DNA from: Bradyrhizobium huanghuaihaiense
Lineage (GTDB): Bacteria > Pseudomonadota > Alphaproteobacteria > Rhizobiales > Xanthobacteraceae
Length of the DNA: 64,000 nucleotides
Assembly (NCBI RefSeq): GCF_007830635.1
Contig: NZ_VLLA01000007.1
Span: 1 to 64,000 of the forward strand
Reading direction: 5' to 3'
The notes beneath the pieces were generated by a model that saw only the letters and a program-made list of their open reading frames with translations, was not told where the DNA came from and ran no database searches. The translations under genes were made by a program, and so were the position numbers. This document shows, in pieces, positions 10,585 to 21,870 of the stretch (positions within the stretch are counted from its first letter, which is position 1; the number at the start of each line of letters is the position of its first letter).

Positions 10585-11067
10585 ATGCGGTGCCCGAACT
10601 GCAACAGTCTCGATACGCAGGTAAAGGACTCGCGTCCGACCGAGGACTCGTCCGTGATCCGCAGGCGGCGCGTGTGCGTCGCCTGCAATTTCCGCTTCAC
10701 CACCTTCGAGCGCGTGCAGCTGCGCGAGCTCACGGTGATCAAGCGCAACGGCCGCCGCGTGCCGTTCGACCGCGACAAGCTGATGCGCTCGGTGCAGATC
10801 AGCTTACGCAAGCGGCAGGTCGATCCGGAGCGGGTTGAGAAGATGGTCTCCACCATCGTGCGCGAGCTCGAGACCGGGGGCGAGGCCGAGATCTCCTCTG
10901 AGGTGATCGGCGAGACTGTGATGGAGCACCTGCGCACGCTCGACGACGTCGCCTATGTGCGCTTCGCTTCGGTCTACCGCAATTTCCGCGAGGCCAAGGA
11001 TTTCGCCGACGTGCTCGGCGAGCTCTCCGGTGAGGAGGAAGCGCGGCTCGCCGCGATCCGCAAATGA
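10585..11067 (+). CDS. nrdR: Transcriptional repressor NrdR
   Basis: NrdR represses ribonucleotide reductase genes in response to dATP/ATP. The 160-residue protein has an N-terminal zinc ribbon with two CxxC pairs ([13 protein letters not shown] and [10 protein letters not shown]). The ATP-cone domain follows ([27 protein letters not shown] to about residue 140). It starts with ATG at 10585, and its stop overlaps the ribD start by 4 bp (ATGA), so the two are translationally coupled. Confidence 0.96.
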   Translation: MRCPNCNSLDTQVKDSRPTEDSSVIRRRRVCVACNFRFTTFERVQLRELTVIKRNGRRVPFDRDKLMRSVQISLRKRQVDPERVEKMVSTIVRELETGGEAEISSEVIGETVMEHLRTLDDVAYVRFASVYRNFREAKDFADVLGELSGEEEARLAAIRK

Positions 11068-12212
11068 TCTTCCGCATCCTGGAGGATCAATTCGCGCAGA
11101 AGGCCCGCGACGCCAAGGACGCCGACCGCCGCTTCATGGAGCTTGCGCTGGCGCTGGGTAAGCGCGGGCAAGGGCGCACGTGGCCCAATCCGGCCGTTGG
11201 CGCGGTCATTGTGAAAGACGGAGTGATCGTCGGCCGTGGCTGGACCCAGCCCGGCGGACGGCCGCATGGCGAGCCCGAAGCGCTGCGGCGCGCGGGCGAA
11301 GCGGCGCGGGGCGCCACGCTCTATGTCACGCTGGAGCCGTGCTCGCATTTCGGTAAGTCGCCGCCTTGCGCCGATGCGGTGATTGCAGCCGGCATCAAGC
11401 GCGTGGTGGCGGCGATCGAGGATCCCAATCCGGAAGTGGCGGGGCAGGGCCATGCGCGCTTGCGCGCCGCCGGCATCACGGTGGATGTCGGTCTTTGCGC
11501 CGCAGAGGCCGCGTTCGACCACGCCGGCCATTTCCGCCGCATCCGCGACAAGCGCCCGCATGTGATCCTGAAGCTCGCGGTCTCGCCCGACGGCAAGATC
11601 GGCGCGGCCGGCGGTAAACCGCTCGCGATCACCGGCGAGGCGGTGCGCAATCGCGTGCATCTTCTGCGCGCGCAGAGCGACGCCATCCTGGTCGGCATCG
11701 GCACGGTGCTGGCGGACGATCCGCAGCTCAATTGCCGCCTGCCGGGCATGGCGGCGCGCTCGCCGGTGCGCGTGGTGCTCGACCGGAGCCTCCGCATTCC
11801 GGCATCGAGCCAGCTCGTGCGCTCCGCGCGCGAGACACAGCTTTGGGTGATGGCTTCCGAGCTGGCGGAGGCCGCGGCCGCAACCCGCCTTGGTGCGGCC
11901 GGTGCGCAAATCATGCGCATGCCTCCAGGCAGTGCATCCGGGCTCGATCTTCCGGCCGTGCTGCATGCGCTGGCGGAGAAGGGCATCACGCGGCTGATGG
12001 TCGAGGGCGGCAGCCGGGTTGCGGCTTCGTTCGTCGCGGCCGATCTTGTCGACGAGATCTGGCTGTTCCGCGGGGCGGAAGCGGTCGGCGAAGGCGGTGT
12101 CGATGCGCTCGATGCATTGCCCCTGTCGAAAATCACGCAGTCGCAGGCCTACAAGGTTCATGCTAGCGAGACATTCGGTCACGATACTCTCACCATCTAC
12201 GAGCGCGCCTAA
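11064..12212 (+). CDS. ribD: Bifunctional riboflavin biosynthesis deaminase/reductase RibD
   Basis: RibD performs the deamination and then the side-chain reduction that follow GTP cyclohydrolase II. It has 382 residues. The N-terminal cytidine-deaminase-like domain carries a zinc site (PHGEPEAL and [18 protein letters not shown], about residues 70-105). The NADPH reductase domain follows ([26 protein letters not shown]... and [12 protein letters not shown]). The first metal motif reads HGEPEA instead of the usual HAEVxA, a common variant. It overlaps nrdR by 4 bp and is directly followed by ribE. Confidence 0.95.
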   Translation: MIFRILEDQFAQKARDAKDADRRFMELALALGKRGQGRTWPNPAVGAVIVKDGVIVGRGWTQPGGRPHGEPEALRRAGEAARGATLYVTLEPCSHFGKSPPCADAVIAAGIKRVVAAIEDPNPEVAGQGHARLRAAGITVDVGLCAAEAAFDHAGHFRRIRDKRPHVILKLAVSPDGKIGAAGGKPLAITGEAVRNRVHLLRAQSDAILVGIGTVLADDPQLNCRLPGMAARSPVRVVLDRSLRIPASSQLVRSARETQLWVMASELAEAAAATRLGAAGAQIMRMPPGSASGLDLPAVLHALAEKGITRLMVEGGSRVAASFVAADLVDEIWLFRGAEAVGEGGVDALDALPLSKITQSQAYKVHASETFGHDTLTIYERA

Positions 12213-12213
12213 C

Positions 12214-12822
12214 ATGTTCACCGGCATTGTCACCGATATCGGCGAGATCGTCAGCTTCACGCCAACGGCGCAGGGGCAGCTGCATCGGCTGCGCATCGCC
12301 TGCCGCTACGATCAGACCACCATTGCCGACGGCGCCTCGATCGCGAGCAACGGCGTGTGCCTGACCGTGGTTGGGTCCGGCGTCGCGGACGGCAAGACCT
12401 GGTATGACGTCGATGCGGCGGCGGAGACGCTGGCGCTGACGACGGCCAAGCACTGGAAGCTGGGCACCAAGCTCAACCTCGAGCGTGCGCTCAAGATCGG
12501 CGACGAGCTCGGCGGCCATATCGTCGCCGGCCATGCCGACGGCATCGCGACCATCGTCAGCCGCGAGGACCTGCCTGATATGGCGCGGTTCGTGCTCTCG
12601 ACCACGCGCGAGCTCGCGCGGTTCATTGCCACCAAGGGCTCGATCACGCTCGACGGCGTCTCGCTGACAGTGAATACGGTCGACGACGTGACCTTTTCGG
12701 TGCTGATCATCCCGCATACGCTTGATGTCACGACCATCGGCAGCTGGAAGGCGGGGGCCGAGGTCAATATCGAGGTCGATCTGATGGCCCGCTATGCGGC
12801 GCGGCTGACGGAAATGAAGTGA
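12214..12822 (+). CDS. ribE: Riboflavin synthase, alpha subunit
   Basis: This enzyme dismutates two 6,7-dimethyl-8-ribityllumazine molecules to riboflavin. The 202-residue protein starts with the invariant MFTGIVTDIGEI. It has two tandem lumazine-binding repeats, each with a GGHIVAGHADG- or SITLDGVSLTVN-type signature (about 1-95 and 96-190). An ATG one base after the ribD stop codon is used. The longer frame to 12019 is an overlap shadow. Called ribC in some rhizobial nomenclature. Confidence 0.95.
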   Translation: MFTGIVTDIGEIVSFTPTAQGQLHRLRIACRYDQTTIADGASIASNGVCLTVVGSGVADGKTWYDVDAAAETLALTTAKHWKLGTKLNLERALKIGDELGGHIVAGHADGIATIVSREDLPDMARFVLSTTRELARFIATKGSITLDGVSLTVNTVDDVTFSVLIIPHTLDVTTIGSWKAGAEVNIEVDLMARYAARLTEMK

Positions 12823-12833
12823 CGGCAGAGCCG

Positions 12834-12912
12834 TCTTTCCGGGGCGGCTCGAAGAGCCGAACCCGGAATCTCGAGATTCCGGGTTCGATGCTTCGCATCG
12901 CCCCGGAATGAC
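12834..12912. repeat. Dispersed palindromic repeat, family C, copy 1
   Basis: The element runs from tctttccggggcggctcg to gccccggaatgac. Its perfect core cccggaatctcgagattccggg spans about 12862-12883. It separates ribE from ribH. A related copy is at 53375-53473. Confidence 0.8.
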
Positions 12913-12981
12913 AGTTTCTAACTTGGCTTACGGACCTGCGGCGACTACATAGCGCCGACCCCTTTCGAAACGGATTGAACG

Positions 12982-13473
12982 ATGGCAGACGCGCGGCGCG
13001 CACCCCTGAAGGACCAGACCGACATTTCCGGCGCACGGGCGCTGATTGTCGAGGCCCGGTTCTATGACGATCTCCAGGACGCGCTTCTCGACGGCGCGGT
13101 GGCCGAGCTGAAGGCGGCCGGTCTGACGCACGACGTCATCACGGTTCCCGGCGCGCTGGAGATCCCGGCGGCGGTGGCCATCGCGGTCGATGCCGCGGCG
13201 GCGAACGGCAAGCCCTATGACGCGGTGATCGCGCTCGGCTGCGTGATCCGCGGCGACACCATCCATTTCGAGATCGTCTCGCAGGAATCCTCGCGCGCGC
13301 TGATGGACCTCGCCGTGGCGCGCAAGCTGCCGCTCGGCAACGGCATCCTCACCGTCAACAATGAGGACCAGGCCTGGGCGCGGGCGCGCGCCAGCGAGCT
13401 CAACAAGGGCGGCGATGCCGCGCGCGCGGCGCTCGCGATGCTGCGTATCAAACGCCGTCTGGCGCGGGCCTGA
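12982..13473 (+). CDS. ribH: 6,7-dimethyl-8-ribityllumazine synthase
   Basis: RibH condenses the ribityl-aminouracil product of the RibD pathway with dihydroxybutanone phosphate, giving the substrate of riboflavin synthase. The 163-residue protein has the family core: [38 protein letters not shown] (about residues 57-72), [28 protein letters not shown] with the catalytic His, and [23 protein letters not shown] 12982 is 159 bp past ribE, the gap being filled by a palindromic repeat. Confidence 0.95.
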   Translation: MADARRAPLKDQTDISGARALIVEARFYDDLQDALLDGAVAELKAAGLTHDVITVPGALEIPAAVAIAVDAAAANGKPYDAVIALGCVIRGDTIHFEIVSQESSRALMDLAVARKLPLGNGILTVNNEDQAWARARASELNKGGDAARAALAMLRIKRRLARA

Positions 13474-13476
13474 GCC

Positions 13477-13971
13477 ATGGCTGAGATCAAGAAACCGGCG
13501 GGCGCTCCGGAGAAGAAGGCGAACCGGCGCGGCGCGGCGCGGCTCGCGGCCGTCCAGGCGTTGTACCAGATGGACATCGCGGGAGCCGGCATCAACGACA
13601 TCTTCGCCGAGTTCGAGAGCCACTGGCTCGGCAACGAGGTCGAGGGCGACACCTATCTGCCGGCGGAAGCCGCCTTCTTCCGCGACGTCGTCTCCGGCGT
13701 CGTGCGCGACCAGAAGAAGCTCGATCCCCTGATCGACGAAGCGCTGTCGAAGGGCTGGCCGCTCAAGCGGATTGAGGCGATCCTGCGCGCAGTGCTGCGG
13801 GCCGGGGCCTACGAGCTGGAGCACCGCAGGGACGTGCCGGGCCGTGTCGTCATCTCCGAATATGTCGACGTCGCCAATGCCTTCGTCGACCGCGAGGAGA
13901 CCGGCATGGTCAACGCCGTGCTCGACCAGATCGGCCGCCAGTTTCGCGGCGACGAGTTCGGGCGGGGGTAG
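13477..13971 (+). CDS. nusB: Transcription antitermination protein NusB
   Basis: NusB with NusE binds boxA RNA during rRNA transcription. The 164-residue all-helical protein has a basic N-terminus (about 1-25), then RRGAARLAAVQALYQMDIAGAG, and near the C-terminus RIEAILRAVLRAGAYELEHRRDVPGRVVISEYVDVANAF. The C-terminal part is the most conserved NusB segment. It starts 4 bp after ribH. The ribH-nusB-thiL order is common. Confidence 0.95.
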   Translation: MAEIKKPAGAPEKKANRRGAARLAAVQALYQMDIAGAGINDIFAEFESHWLGNEVEGDTYLPAEAAFFRDVVSGVVRDQKKLDPLIDEALSKGWPLKRIEAILRAVLRAGAYELEHRRDVPGRVVISEYVDVANAFVDREETGMVNAVLDQIGRQFRGDEFGRG

Positions 13972-13997
13972 GATCAGTCGATGACCCTTGCAGTAGC

Positions 13998-14142
13998 CGT
14001 CATCCTGAGGTGCCGTAGCGAAGCGAAGGCCTCGAAGGACGACGGCGTGCCACTGAAGGTGCACCTCGGCCGTGCATCCTTCGAGGCTCGCAAGAGCTCG
14101 CACCTCCAGCGAAAATGGCTTCGCCATTTCGCAGGGATGACG
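13998..14142. repeat. Dispersed palindromic repeat, family D
   Basis: This element of about 145 bp begins cgtcatcctgaggtgc and ends gatgacg. It contains inverted segments ctcgaaggac / tccttcgag and aaatggcttcgccattt. It lies between nusB and thiL and reaches to within 12 bp of the proposed thiL start. Confidence 0.75.
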
Positions 14143-14153
14143 GGTTTACTGTC

Positions 14154-15155
14154 GTGACACGGGACAGAACACAGCCCTCCGCCGAAGACTCCCTCATCGC
14201 GCGCTATTTCAAGCCGCTGGCGACCGATCCCGGTGCGTTCGGGCTGGTCGACGACGCCGCGATCCTGTCCTCGTCCGGCGACGACATCGTCGTCACCACC
14301 GATGCCGTGGTCGAGGGCGTGCATTATCTTGCCACTGATCCTCCTGCGACCATCGCGCGCAAGGCGCTGCGGGTGAACCTGTCCGATCTCGCCGCCAAGG
14401 GCGCGGCGCCTGCCGGCTTCGTGCTGACGCTGGCGCTGCGCAGCAAGGAGGACTCCTGGCTCCGGCCGTTCGCGGACGCGCTGGGCGAGGACGCCAAGAC
14501 GTTCGGCTGCCTGCTGCTCGGCGGCGACACGGTGTCGACGCCGGGACCGCAGATGATCTCGATCACCGCCTTCGGCCGGGTGCCGAAGGGGCGCATGGTC
14601 GGCCGCACCGGCGCCAGTGCCGGCGACCGCATCCTGGTGACGGGCACGATCGGCGATGCCGCGCTCGGTCTCGACGCGCTCACCGGCGGCGCGGTGGCCC
14701 GGGCACTCGTGTCTGATCCCGCTGCACGGGATTTGCTTGCGTCGCGCTATCGCGTGCCGCAGCCGCGCAACGCGCTGGCGCAGGCCGTGCGCGACCATGC
14801 GTCGGCCGCGATGGACGTCTCCGATGGCCTTGCCGGCGATCTGACGAAACTCTGTGCAGCGTCCGGCGTCTCGGCCACGGTCGACGTGGCGAGCGTGCCG
14901 CTCTCGGCTGCCGCGGCGGGGCTGATTGCCCGTAACGTCGTTGGCGTCGAGACGTTGCTTGCCGGAGGCGACGATTACGAGGTCCTGTGCACTGTTCCGC
15001 CGGCGCAAAGCGATGCGTTGATCGCAGCCGGTCGGGCGGCGGGCCTTCCCGTCACCGCGATCGGCACGATCGTCGCTGGCCACGACCGGCCACGCTTCCT
15101 GGACGGGCAGGGGCGAGAGCTGACCTTGAAGCGGCTGTCCTACAGTCACTTCTAG
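14154..15155 (+). CDS. thiL: Thiamine-monophosphate kinase
   Basis: ThiL phosphorylates thiamine phosphate to the active cofactor thiamine pyrophosphate with ATP. The 333-residue protein shows SAEDSLIARYFKPLA, the metal-binding GLVDDAAIL and TDAVVEGVHYL, LLGGDTVSTPG, and AMDVSDGLAGDLTKL (about residue 215), all ThiL motifs. An ATG at 14115 is in frame but lies inside a dispersed repeat. I therefore prefer GTG 14154 (VTRDRTQPSAEDS), which restores the usual family N-terminus. Confidence 0.9.
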   Translation: MTRDRTQPSAEDSLIARYFKPLATDPGAFGLVDDAAILSSSGDDIVVTTDAVVEGVHYLATDPPATIARKALRVNLSDLAAKGAAPAGFVLTLALRSKEDSWLRPFADALGEDAKTFGCLLLGGDTVSTPGPQMISITAFGRVPKGRMVGRTGASAGDRILVTGTIGDAALGLDALTGGAVARALVSDPAARDLLASRYRVPQPRNALAQAVRDHASAAMDVSDGLAGDLTKLCAASGVSATVDVASVPLSAAAAGLIARNVVGVETLLAGGDDYEVLCTVPPAQSDALIAAGRAAGLPVTAIGTIVAGHDRPRFLDGQGRELTLKRLSYSHF

Positions 15156-15279
15156 GAATTGCTCCAAACCGGCGGCCAGGTTCTCAAGGTTCGTCTAAAT
15201 ACCTGCCGAGATCGGTCTTTTCGGCCTCATCCGGCGTTGCACCCTCAATTTGATTTTGGCAAGCTTGTGACCGACTGGA

Positions 15280-15310
15280 GCCGCCCCTTCGGGAAAGGGG
15301 CGGCTTTGTT
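15280..15310 (+). terminator. Rho-independent terminator after thiL
   Basis: The stem gccgcccctt-cggg-aaaggggcggc (15280-15304) is followed by tttgttc. It lies 125 bp past the thiL stop and ends before the hppA leader. Confidence 0.65.
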
Positions 15311-15387
15311 CAAAATCAAGGCGCCGCACCGCACGACGGACAACAAAAGGCGCCGGGGGTACATCAAGGATCTGAGGCAAAAATCAC

Positions 15388-17508
<2,121 letters not shown>

Positions 17509-17530
17509 GCTGAAGCGATTGCATAAGACA

Positions 17531-17562
17531 AAACCCCGCGGCTCGCGCCGCGGGGTTTTTTG
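17531..17562 (+). terminator. Rho-independent terminator of hppA
   Basis: The GC-rich stem aaccccgcggc-tcg-cgccgcggggtt is followed by a T-run (tttttt to 17561). It lies 23 bp after the hppA stop. Confidence 0.9.
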
Positions 17563-17588
17563 TTTGATGGATTGTATGATCTCACCTC

Positions 17589-17674
17589 GTCATTGCGAGG
17601 AGCTCTTGCGACGAAGCAATCCAGTGTCTTTCCGTGGAGGCAGTCTGGATTGCTTCGCTGCGCTCGCAAAGACG
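17589..17674. repeat. Dispersed palindromic repeat, family B, copy 1
   Basis: The element runs from gtcattgcgaggagc to gctcgcaaagacg, with inner arms gaagcaatccag and ctggattgcttc. Two better-preserved copies are at 55512-55590 and 62442-62519. It lies between the hppA terminator and the end of the tctC-like gene. Confidence 0.85.
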
Positions 17675-17701
17675 AAGGAGGCAGCAGCGCTCGCGTGAAC
17701 G

Positions 17702-18715
17702 CTACTGCACATCCATCTGCAAGCCTTCCTTCTGGATGATGCCGGCGAACTTCTTCGTCTCGGCGTCCACGAAGTCGGCGAACTGCTGCGGGGTGCCGTA
17801 ATCGGCGCGGGCGCCCATGGCGGCGATCTGCTTCTTGATGTCGTCGCGCTCCAGCATCGCCTTCACCTGAAGATTGAGCGCGTTGAGCACCTCGGGTGAG
17901 ACCCCCTTCGGCAGGAACACCGAGAACCAGGACGATATGTCGAAATTCGCCAGCTCGGGCGCGCTCTCGCGCATGGTCGGCAGGTTGGGCGCGAGGTCGC
18001 TGCGCTCGGTCGTGGTGACGCAGAGACCGTTGAGCGTGCCGTTCTGCACCTGAGGCAGGCTCGGATAGAGGTTGTCGAACAGGATCTGGATGTCGCCGGC
18101 GAGCGCAGCCTGGAGCGCGGGGCCCGCGCCGCGGAACGGGATGTGGGTCATCTTCAGCCCGGTGAGCTGGAGGAACCAGGCGCCGGTGAGGTGAGGGCTC
18201 TGGCCGACGCCGGAGGAGGCGTAGCTGAGCTTGTCCGGATTGGCCTTCAGGTACGCGATCAGCTCGGCGACCGACTTGATGCCGGTCTTCGGATGCGCCG
18301 ACACGATGTTGGGGATCCTGATCATGTTGGAGACCGGCTGGAGCTGGTCCGGCTTGTAGGTCAGGTTCTTGAAGATGCTGTAGGCGATCGCGTTCGGCCC
18401 GGGGTTGCCGATCAGGATGGTGTGACCATCGGGCTTGGCGCGGACCACCTCGGCGGTGCCGATCGTGCCGCCGCCGCCGGAGCGGTTCTCCACGACGGCC
18501 GACTGGCCCCAGGCGGTTTGCAGATGGGCGGCCAAGAGGCGGCCCATCACATCGGTCGAGCCGCCGGCCGCAGCCGGTACGACGAGGCGGACGTTCTCGG
18601 TCGGCCTCCAGTCCGCCAGGCTCGACCGCGGCAGGATCGCAGCGGCCGACAGGCCGGCGGCGCCGGCAAGCACGCGACGGCGGGACAACAAAGTGTTCTG
18701 AAGTTTCTTGGACAC
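17702..18715 (-). CDS. Tripartite tricarboxylate transporter substrate-binding protein (Bug/TctC family)
   Basis: This periplasmic solute-binding protein of 337 residues has a twin-arginine-like export signal (LLSRRRVLAGAAGLSAAAILP, about residues 9-29). The mature fold then begins with WRPTENVRLVVPAAAGGSTDVMGRLLA. Typical Bug motifs follow (VVENRSGGGGTIGTAEVVRAKPDGHTIL, PFRGAGPALQAALAGDIQILFDNL). GTG 18715 with gctgggagtg as ribosome site is better than the longer frame to 18775. No TctA/TctB membrane genes are next to it, so it is an orphan receptor. The ligand is unknown. Confidence 0.88.
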   Translation of the reverse strand: MSKKLQNTLLSRRRVLAGAAGLSAAAILPRSSLADWRPTENVRLVVPAAAGGSTDVMGRLLAAHLQTAWGQSAVVENRSGGGGTIGTAEVVRAKPDGHTILIGNPGPNAIAYSIFKNLTYKPDQLQPVSNMIRIPNIVSAHPKTGIKSVAELIAYLKANPDKLSYASSGVGQSPHLTGAWFLQLTGLKMTHIPFRGAGPALQAALAGDIQILFDNLYPSLPQVQNGTLNGLCVTTTERSDLAPNLPTMRESAPELANFDISSWFSVFLPKGVSPEVLNALNLQVKAMLERDDIKKQIAAMGARADYGTPQQFADFVDAETKKFAGIIQKEGLQMDVQ

Positions 18716-18811
18716 GAATCCACTCCCAGCTTCTTGTTTTGCTGGGAGCGTAGGGAACCCGTCGCGCAACGGCAAGTCGCGACCGGCGGCACGACGCCGC
18801 AGGCTGAAGGC

Positions 18812-19297
18812 TCAGTTAAAGCTGAGCAGCTTGAACAGCGGCGTGAGGTAGCTCATCTCCTGGCCCGACGTCGGCGTGGTGCGGCTGATGAAGTCGAAGA
18901 TCTTGCCGTCCTGGAGGCCGTAATTCGCCAGCCGGCGCACGCGCCGGTTCTTGTCGAAATAGATCGCGATCACGCGCTGATCGACCACCTTCTGGTTCAT
19001 GAAGGCGACCATCCGCTCCGAGCGCTGCGAGATGTAGTAGAACACCTCGCCGTCGAGCGTCGCGACGGTGGAAGGCGTGCCCATGACAATCAGCACCTGG
19101 TCCTGGCTGGCGCCGATCGGAATCTGCTCCAGCGCGCCGGGCGGCAGGATGTAGCCCTTCTGGAATTGCTCGCCGGTGCAGCCCGCAAGCGCCACGCCGA
19201 CCAAGGCGGCAGCGGCCGCCAGGCGCAAGCCGCGCCAGCGTGCATGAAGGCCGCGCCGCTTGTCCGCGCGCGGGCCGATCTGGTTCGTTTTCGTCAT
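18812..19297 (-). CDS. bamE: Outer membrane protein assembly factor BamE
   Basis: BamE is a small lipoprotein of the BAM complex that inserts beta-barrel proteins. The 161-residue protein has a signal peptide with lipobox LAGC (Cys near residue 40). The SmpA/OmlA fold follows, with IPIGASQDQVLIVMGTPSTVATLDGEVFYYISQRSE and FDKNRRVRRLANYGLQDGKIFDFISRTTPT. The start is ATG 19297, although the frame is open further upstream. It is divergent from the bc1 chaperone gene with 98 bp between starts. Confidence 0.93.
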   Translation of the reverse strand: MTKTNQIGPRADKRRGLHARWRGLRLAAAAALVGVALAGCTGEQFQKGYILPPGALEQIPIGASQDQVLIVMGTPSTVATLDGEVFYYISQRSERMVAFMNQKVVDQRVIAIYFDKNRRVRRLANYGLQDGKIFDFISRTTPTSGQEMSYLTPLFKLLSFN

Positions 19298-19395
19298 AGC
19301 GGAACTGATTCCGTCCCCTTGCGTCGCGCGAGGCGCTGAAGTACCGGGCGGGGGCTCTGAATGCAACACGCGCGCGCCCGCTTGCGGAAACCACA

Positions 19396-19947
19396 ATGCT
19401 TTGGCCGTTCAATCACTTCAGGAAACCCCGGCTAACCCCGCCGGGCACCATTGAAGCCATCTATGGCATGATCGTGACGCAGGCGCGAGAACCCATGTTT
19501 TACCGCGACTTGGGTGTGCCGGATACGGTTAACGGGCGTTTCGACCTGTTGCTGCTGCATCTGTGGCTGCTCTTGCGCCGCCTGCGCACGGTCCAGCGCG
19601 CCACGGAGCTGTCCCAGGCGCTGTTCGACCGGTTCTGCGAGGACATGGACGACAATCTGCGCGAGATGGGGGTCGGCGACCAGACCGTGCCGAAGCGGAT
19701 GCGGGCCTTCGGCGAGGCATTCTACGGCCGCGTCCAGGCCTACGACCAGGCCATGGAGGGCGACGGCGAGGCGCTGGCCGCAGCGATCTGCAAGAATATC
19801 TTGAATGGGACCGGCATGGACCAGGCCCGGCAGCTCGCGGCCTATGCCAGAGCGACCGAGGCCGATCTCGGCCGGACCGACGAGGCCGCACTGCTTGGTG
19901 CGTCCTTCAAATTTCCGCCGGCGTTCAGGGAGGATGTCACGCCATGA
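19396..19947 (+). CDS. Ubiquinol-cytochrome c chaperone (CBP3-like)
   Basis: The protein belongs to the CBP3/UQCC1 family, linked to assembly of the cytochrome bc1 complex. It has 183 residues, with the core IEAIYGMIVTQAREPMFYRDLGVPDTVNGRFDLLLLHLWLLLRRL (about 19-63) and LSQALFDRFCEDMDDNLREMGVGDQTVPKRMRAFGEAFYGR. Its stop overlaps the start of the YceD gene by 4 bp (ATGA), so the two are coupled. The divergent bamE is the usual neighbour in Rhizobiales. Confidence 0.92.
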   Translation: MLWPFNHFRKPRLTPPGTIEAIYGMIVTQAREPMFYRDLGVPDTVNGRFDLLLLHLWLLLRRLRTVQRATELSQALFDRFCEDMDDNLREMGVGDQTVPKRMRAFGEAFYGRVQAYDQAMEGDGEALAAAICKNILNGTGMDQARQLAAYARATEADLGRTDEAALLGASFKFPPAFREDVTP

Positions 19948-20513
19948 GCCGACCCAGCACCACATCCTCGCCCGATCCCTGGCGGGCGCCCGTCATCGTC
20001 GCGCAGATTCCCGACACCGGCCTGCATCGCGAGCTCGAGGCATCGGCGGCCGAGCGGCAGGCAATGGCGGAGCTCGCAGGCCTCCGGGAGATCCTGTCCG
20101 CTCACGCCAGCTTCGAGGTCGTGCCGAAGAGCGGTGGCCGGATCCAGGTCACGGGGCAGGTCCGCGCCCGGGTCGGCCAGACCTGCGTGGTCACGCTCGA
20201 TCCGATCGAGAGCGAGATCGACGAGGAGGTGGACCTGGTGTTCGCCCCCGAGGCCGAGGCGCGGCGCCTCGCCGACCTGATCGAGGAGGGGCAGGACGAC
20301 GAGGAGCCGCCGGAGGTCGTCGATCCGCCGGAGCCGATCATCAATGGCATCATCGACCTCGGTCGCATCGCCACCGATGCCCTGTTCCTGGCGATCGATC
20401 CTTATCCGCGCAAGGAGGGGGTCGTATTCGAGCCGGAGGTCAACGCCCCTGACCCGGAGGACCATCCGTTCGCGGCGCTAAAGGCGCTTCAGGACAACAA
20501 AAAGAACCGGTAG
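19944..20513 (+). CDS. yceD: YceD family (DUF177) protein
   Basis: YceD proteins are small acidic proteins, often upstream of rpmF and plsX. Plants have a relative needed for 23S rRNA maturation. The 189-residue protein shows ILSAHASFEVVPKSGGRIQVTGQVRARVGQTCVVTLDPIESEIDEEVDLVFAP (about 50-105). The usual acidic stretch follows, then IDLGRIATDALFLAIDPYPRKEGVVFEP. ATG 19944 overlaps the upstream gene. The common rpmF gene is not present between it and plsX here. Confidence 0.88.
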   Translation: MSRPSTTSSPDPWRAPVIVAQIPDTGLHRELEASAAERQAMAELAGLREILSAHASFEVVPKSGGRIQVTGQVRARVGQTCVVTLDPIESEIDEEVDLVFAPEAEARRLADLIEEGQDDEEPPEVVDPPEPIINGIIDLGRIATDALFLAIDPYPRKEGVVFEPEVNAPDPEDHPFAALKALQDNKKNR

Positions 20514-20808
20514 AGGCCGATTCCCCGTAAGACCGCTGGCTCCGGCACAGAAGGCGTCTGCGGCGATGGTTTGAGAGTCAGATTTATCTATCTGATTTCT
20601 ATACGTTTCCGGCCAACTTTCCGGTCCGTGGCCGGATCGCCCTGAATGCAAAAGGCTGGGGGCAAGAGGTTGTTTCGGGATAACAAAACGCTATTGTCGC
20701 GCCCCGGTCCGGGTGCGGCGTGGCGCTTGGCCGGTCGCCATGTCATGGCGAACCCATTTGCGGCCCCGCTTGTTCAAGACCGCACCAGACCAGGTTTCCA
20801 GGACGTTC

Positions 20809-21870
20809 ATGCCTAGCAAGGTTCGTATCGCGCTTGACGCCATGGGGGGCGACGACGGCGCCGCCGTGGTCATTCCGGGCGCGGCCATCTCGCTTGGCAG
20901 GCATCGCGACACCGAGTTCCTGCTGGTCGGTGACCAGGCCAAGATCGAGCCCGAGCTCGAGAAGCATCCCCAGCTCAGGGCCGCCTCGAAGATCGTCCAT
21001 ACCGACGTTGCCGTCAGCATGCACGACAAGCCGAGCCAGGCGCTGCGCCGCGGCCGCAGGACCTCCTCGATGTGGCTTGCCATCGACGCGGTGAAGAAGG
21101 GCGAGGCCGATGTTGCGGTCTCCGCCGGCAATACCGGCGCGCTGATGGCAATGTCGCGCTTCCATTTGCGCACGCTGCCCGGCATCGACCGCCCGGCCAT
21201 CTCCGCGATATGGCCGACCAAGCGCGGCCAGTCGGTCGTGCTCGACCTCGGCGCCACCCTCGGCGGCGATGCGCACCATCTGGTGTCGCTGGCCGTGATG
21301 GGCGCGGCGATGGCGAGCGTGCTGTTCAACAAGAAACGGCCCACGGTTGGCCTCCTCAACATCGGGGCCGAGGAGATCAAGGGGCACGAGGAGATTCGCG
21401 AGGCCAGCGAGATCCTGCGTGCGCGGAACCTGCCGGAGCTCGACTACATCGGCTTCGTCGAGGGCGACGGCATCGGCAAGGGGCTGGCCGACGTGATTGT
21501 GACCGAGGGTTTCAGCGGCAACATCGCGCTCAAGACCGCCGAGGGAACCGCCCGGCAGATGGCGGAACTCCTTCGCAACGAATTGCAGCGGAGCTGGTTG
21601 TCCAAGCTGGGCTATCTCTTCGCCCGCAATGCGTTCCAGGCCCTCCGCGACAAGATGGACCCCAACAAGTCCAATGGCGGGGTGTTCCTGGGTTTGAAAG
21701 GCGTCGTGGTCAAGAGCCATGGCGGAATCAACGCCGAAGGCTTTGCCTACGCGATCGATGTTGGCTATGACATGGTCAAATTCGATCTCCTGAACAAGAT
21801 CAATCAGATGCTCAACCGCGAGGGTGGTGCACTCAGTTCCGTGCAGCCCGCGCCGGAGGATGTTTCGTGA
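20809..21870 (+). CDS. plsX: Phosphate acyltransferase PlsX
   Basis: PlsX makes acyl-phosphate from acyl-ACP, the first step of phospholipid synthesis with PlsY/PlsC. The 353-residue protein begins [25 protein letters not shown]. It has [47 protein letters not shown] and [20 protein letters not shown]. The frame is open to 20713, but ATG 20809 gives the normal N-terminus. It overlaps fabH by 4 bp (GTGA). A dyad tcagat-N6-atctga at 20578-20595 lies upstream in the 295-bp gap. Confidence 0.95.
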   Translation: MPSKVRIALDAMGGDDGAAVVIPGAAISLGRHRDTEFLLVGDQAKIEPELEKHPQLRAASKIVHTDVAVSMHDKPSQALRRGRRTSSMWLAIDAVKKGEADVAVSAGNTGALMAMSRFHLRTLPGIDRPAISAIWPTKRGQSVVLDLGATLGGDAHHLVSLAVMGAAMASVLFNKKRPTVGLLNIGAEEIKGHEEIREASEILRARNLPELDYIGFVEGDGIGKGLADVIVTEGFSGNIALKTAEGTARQMAELLRNELQRSWLSKLGYLFARNAFQALRDKMDPNKSNGGVFLGLKGVVVKSHGGINAEGFAYAIDVGYDMVKFDLLNKINQMLNREGGALSSVQPAPEDVS

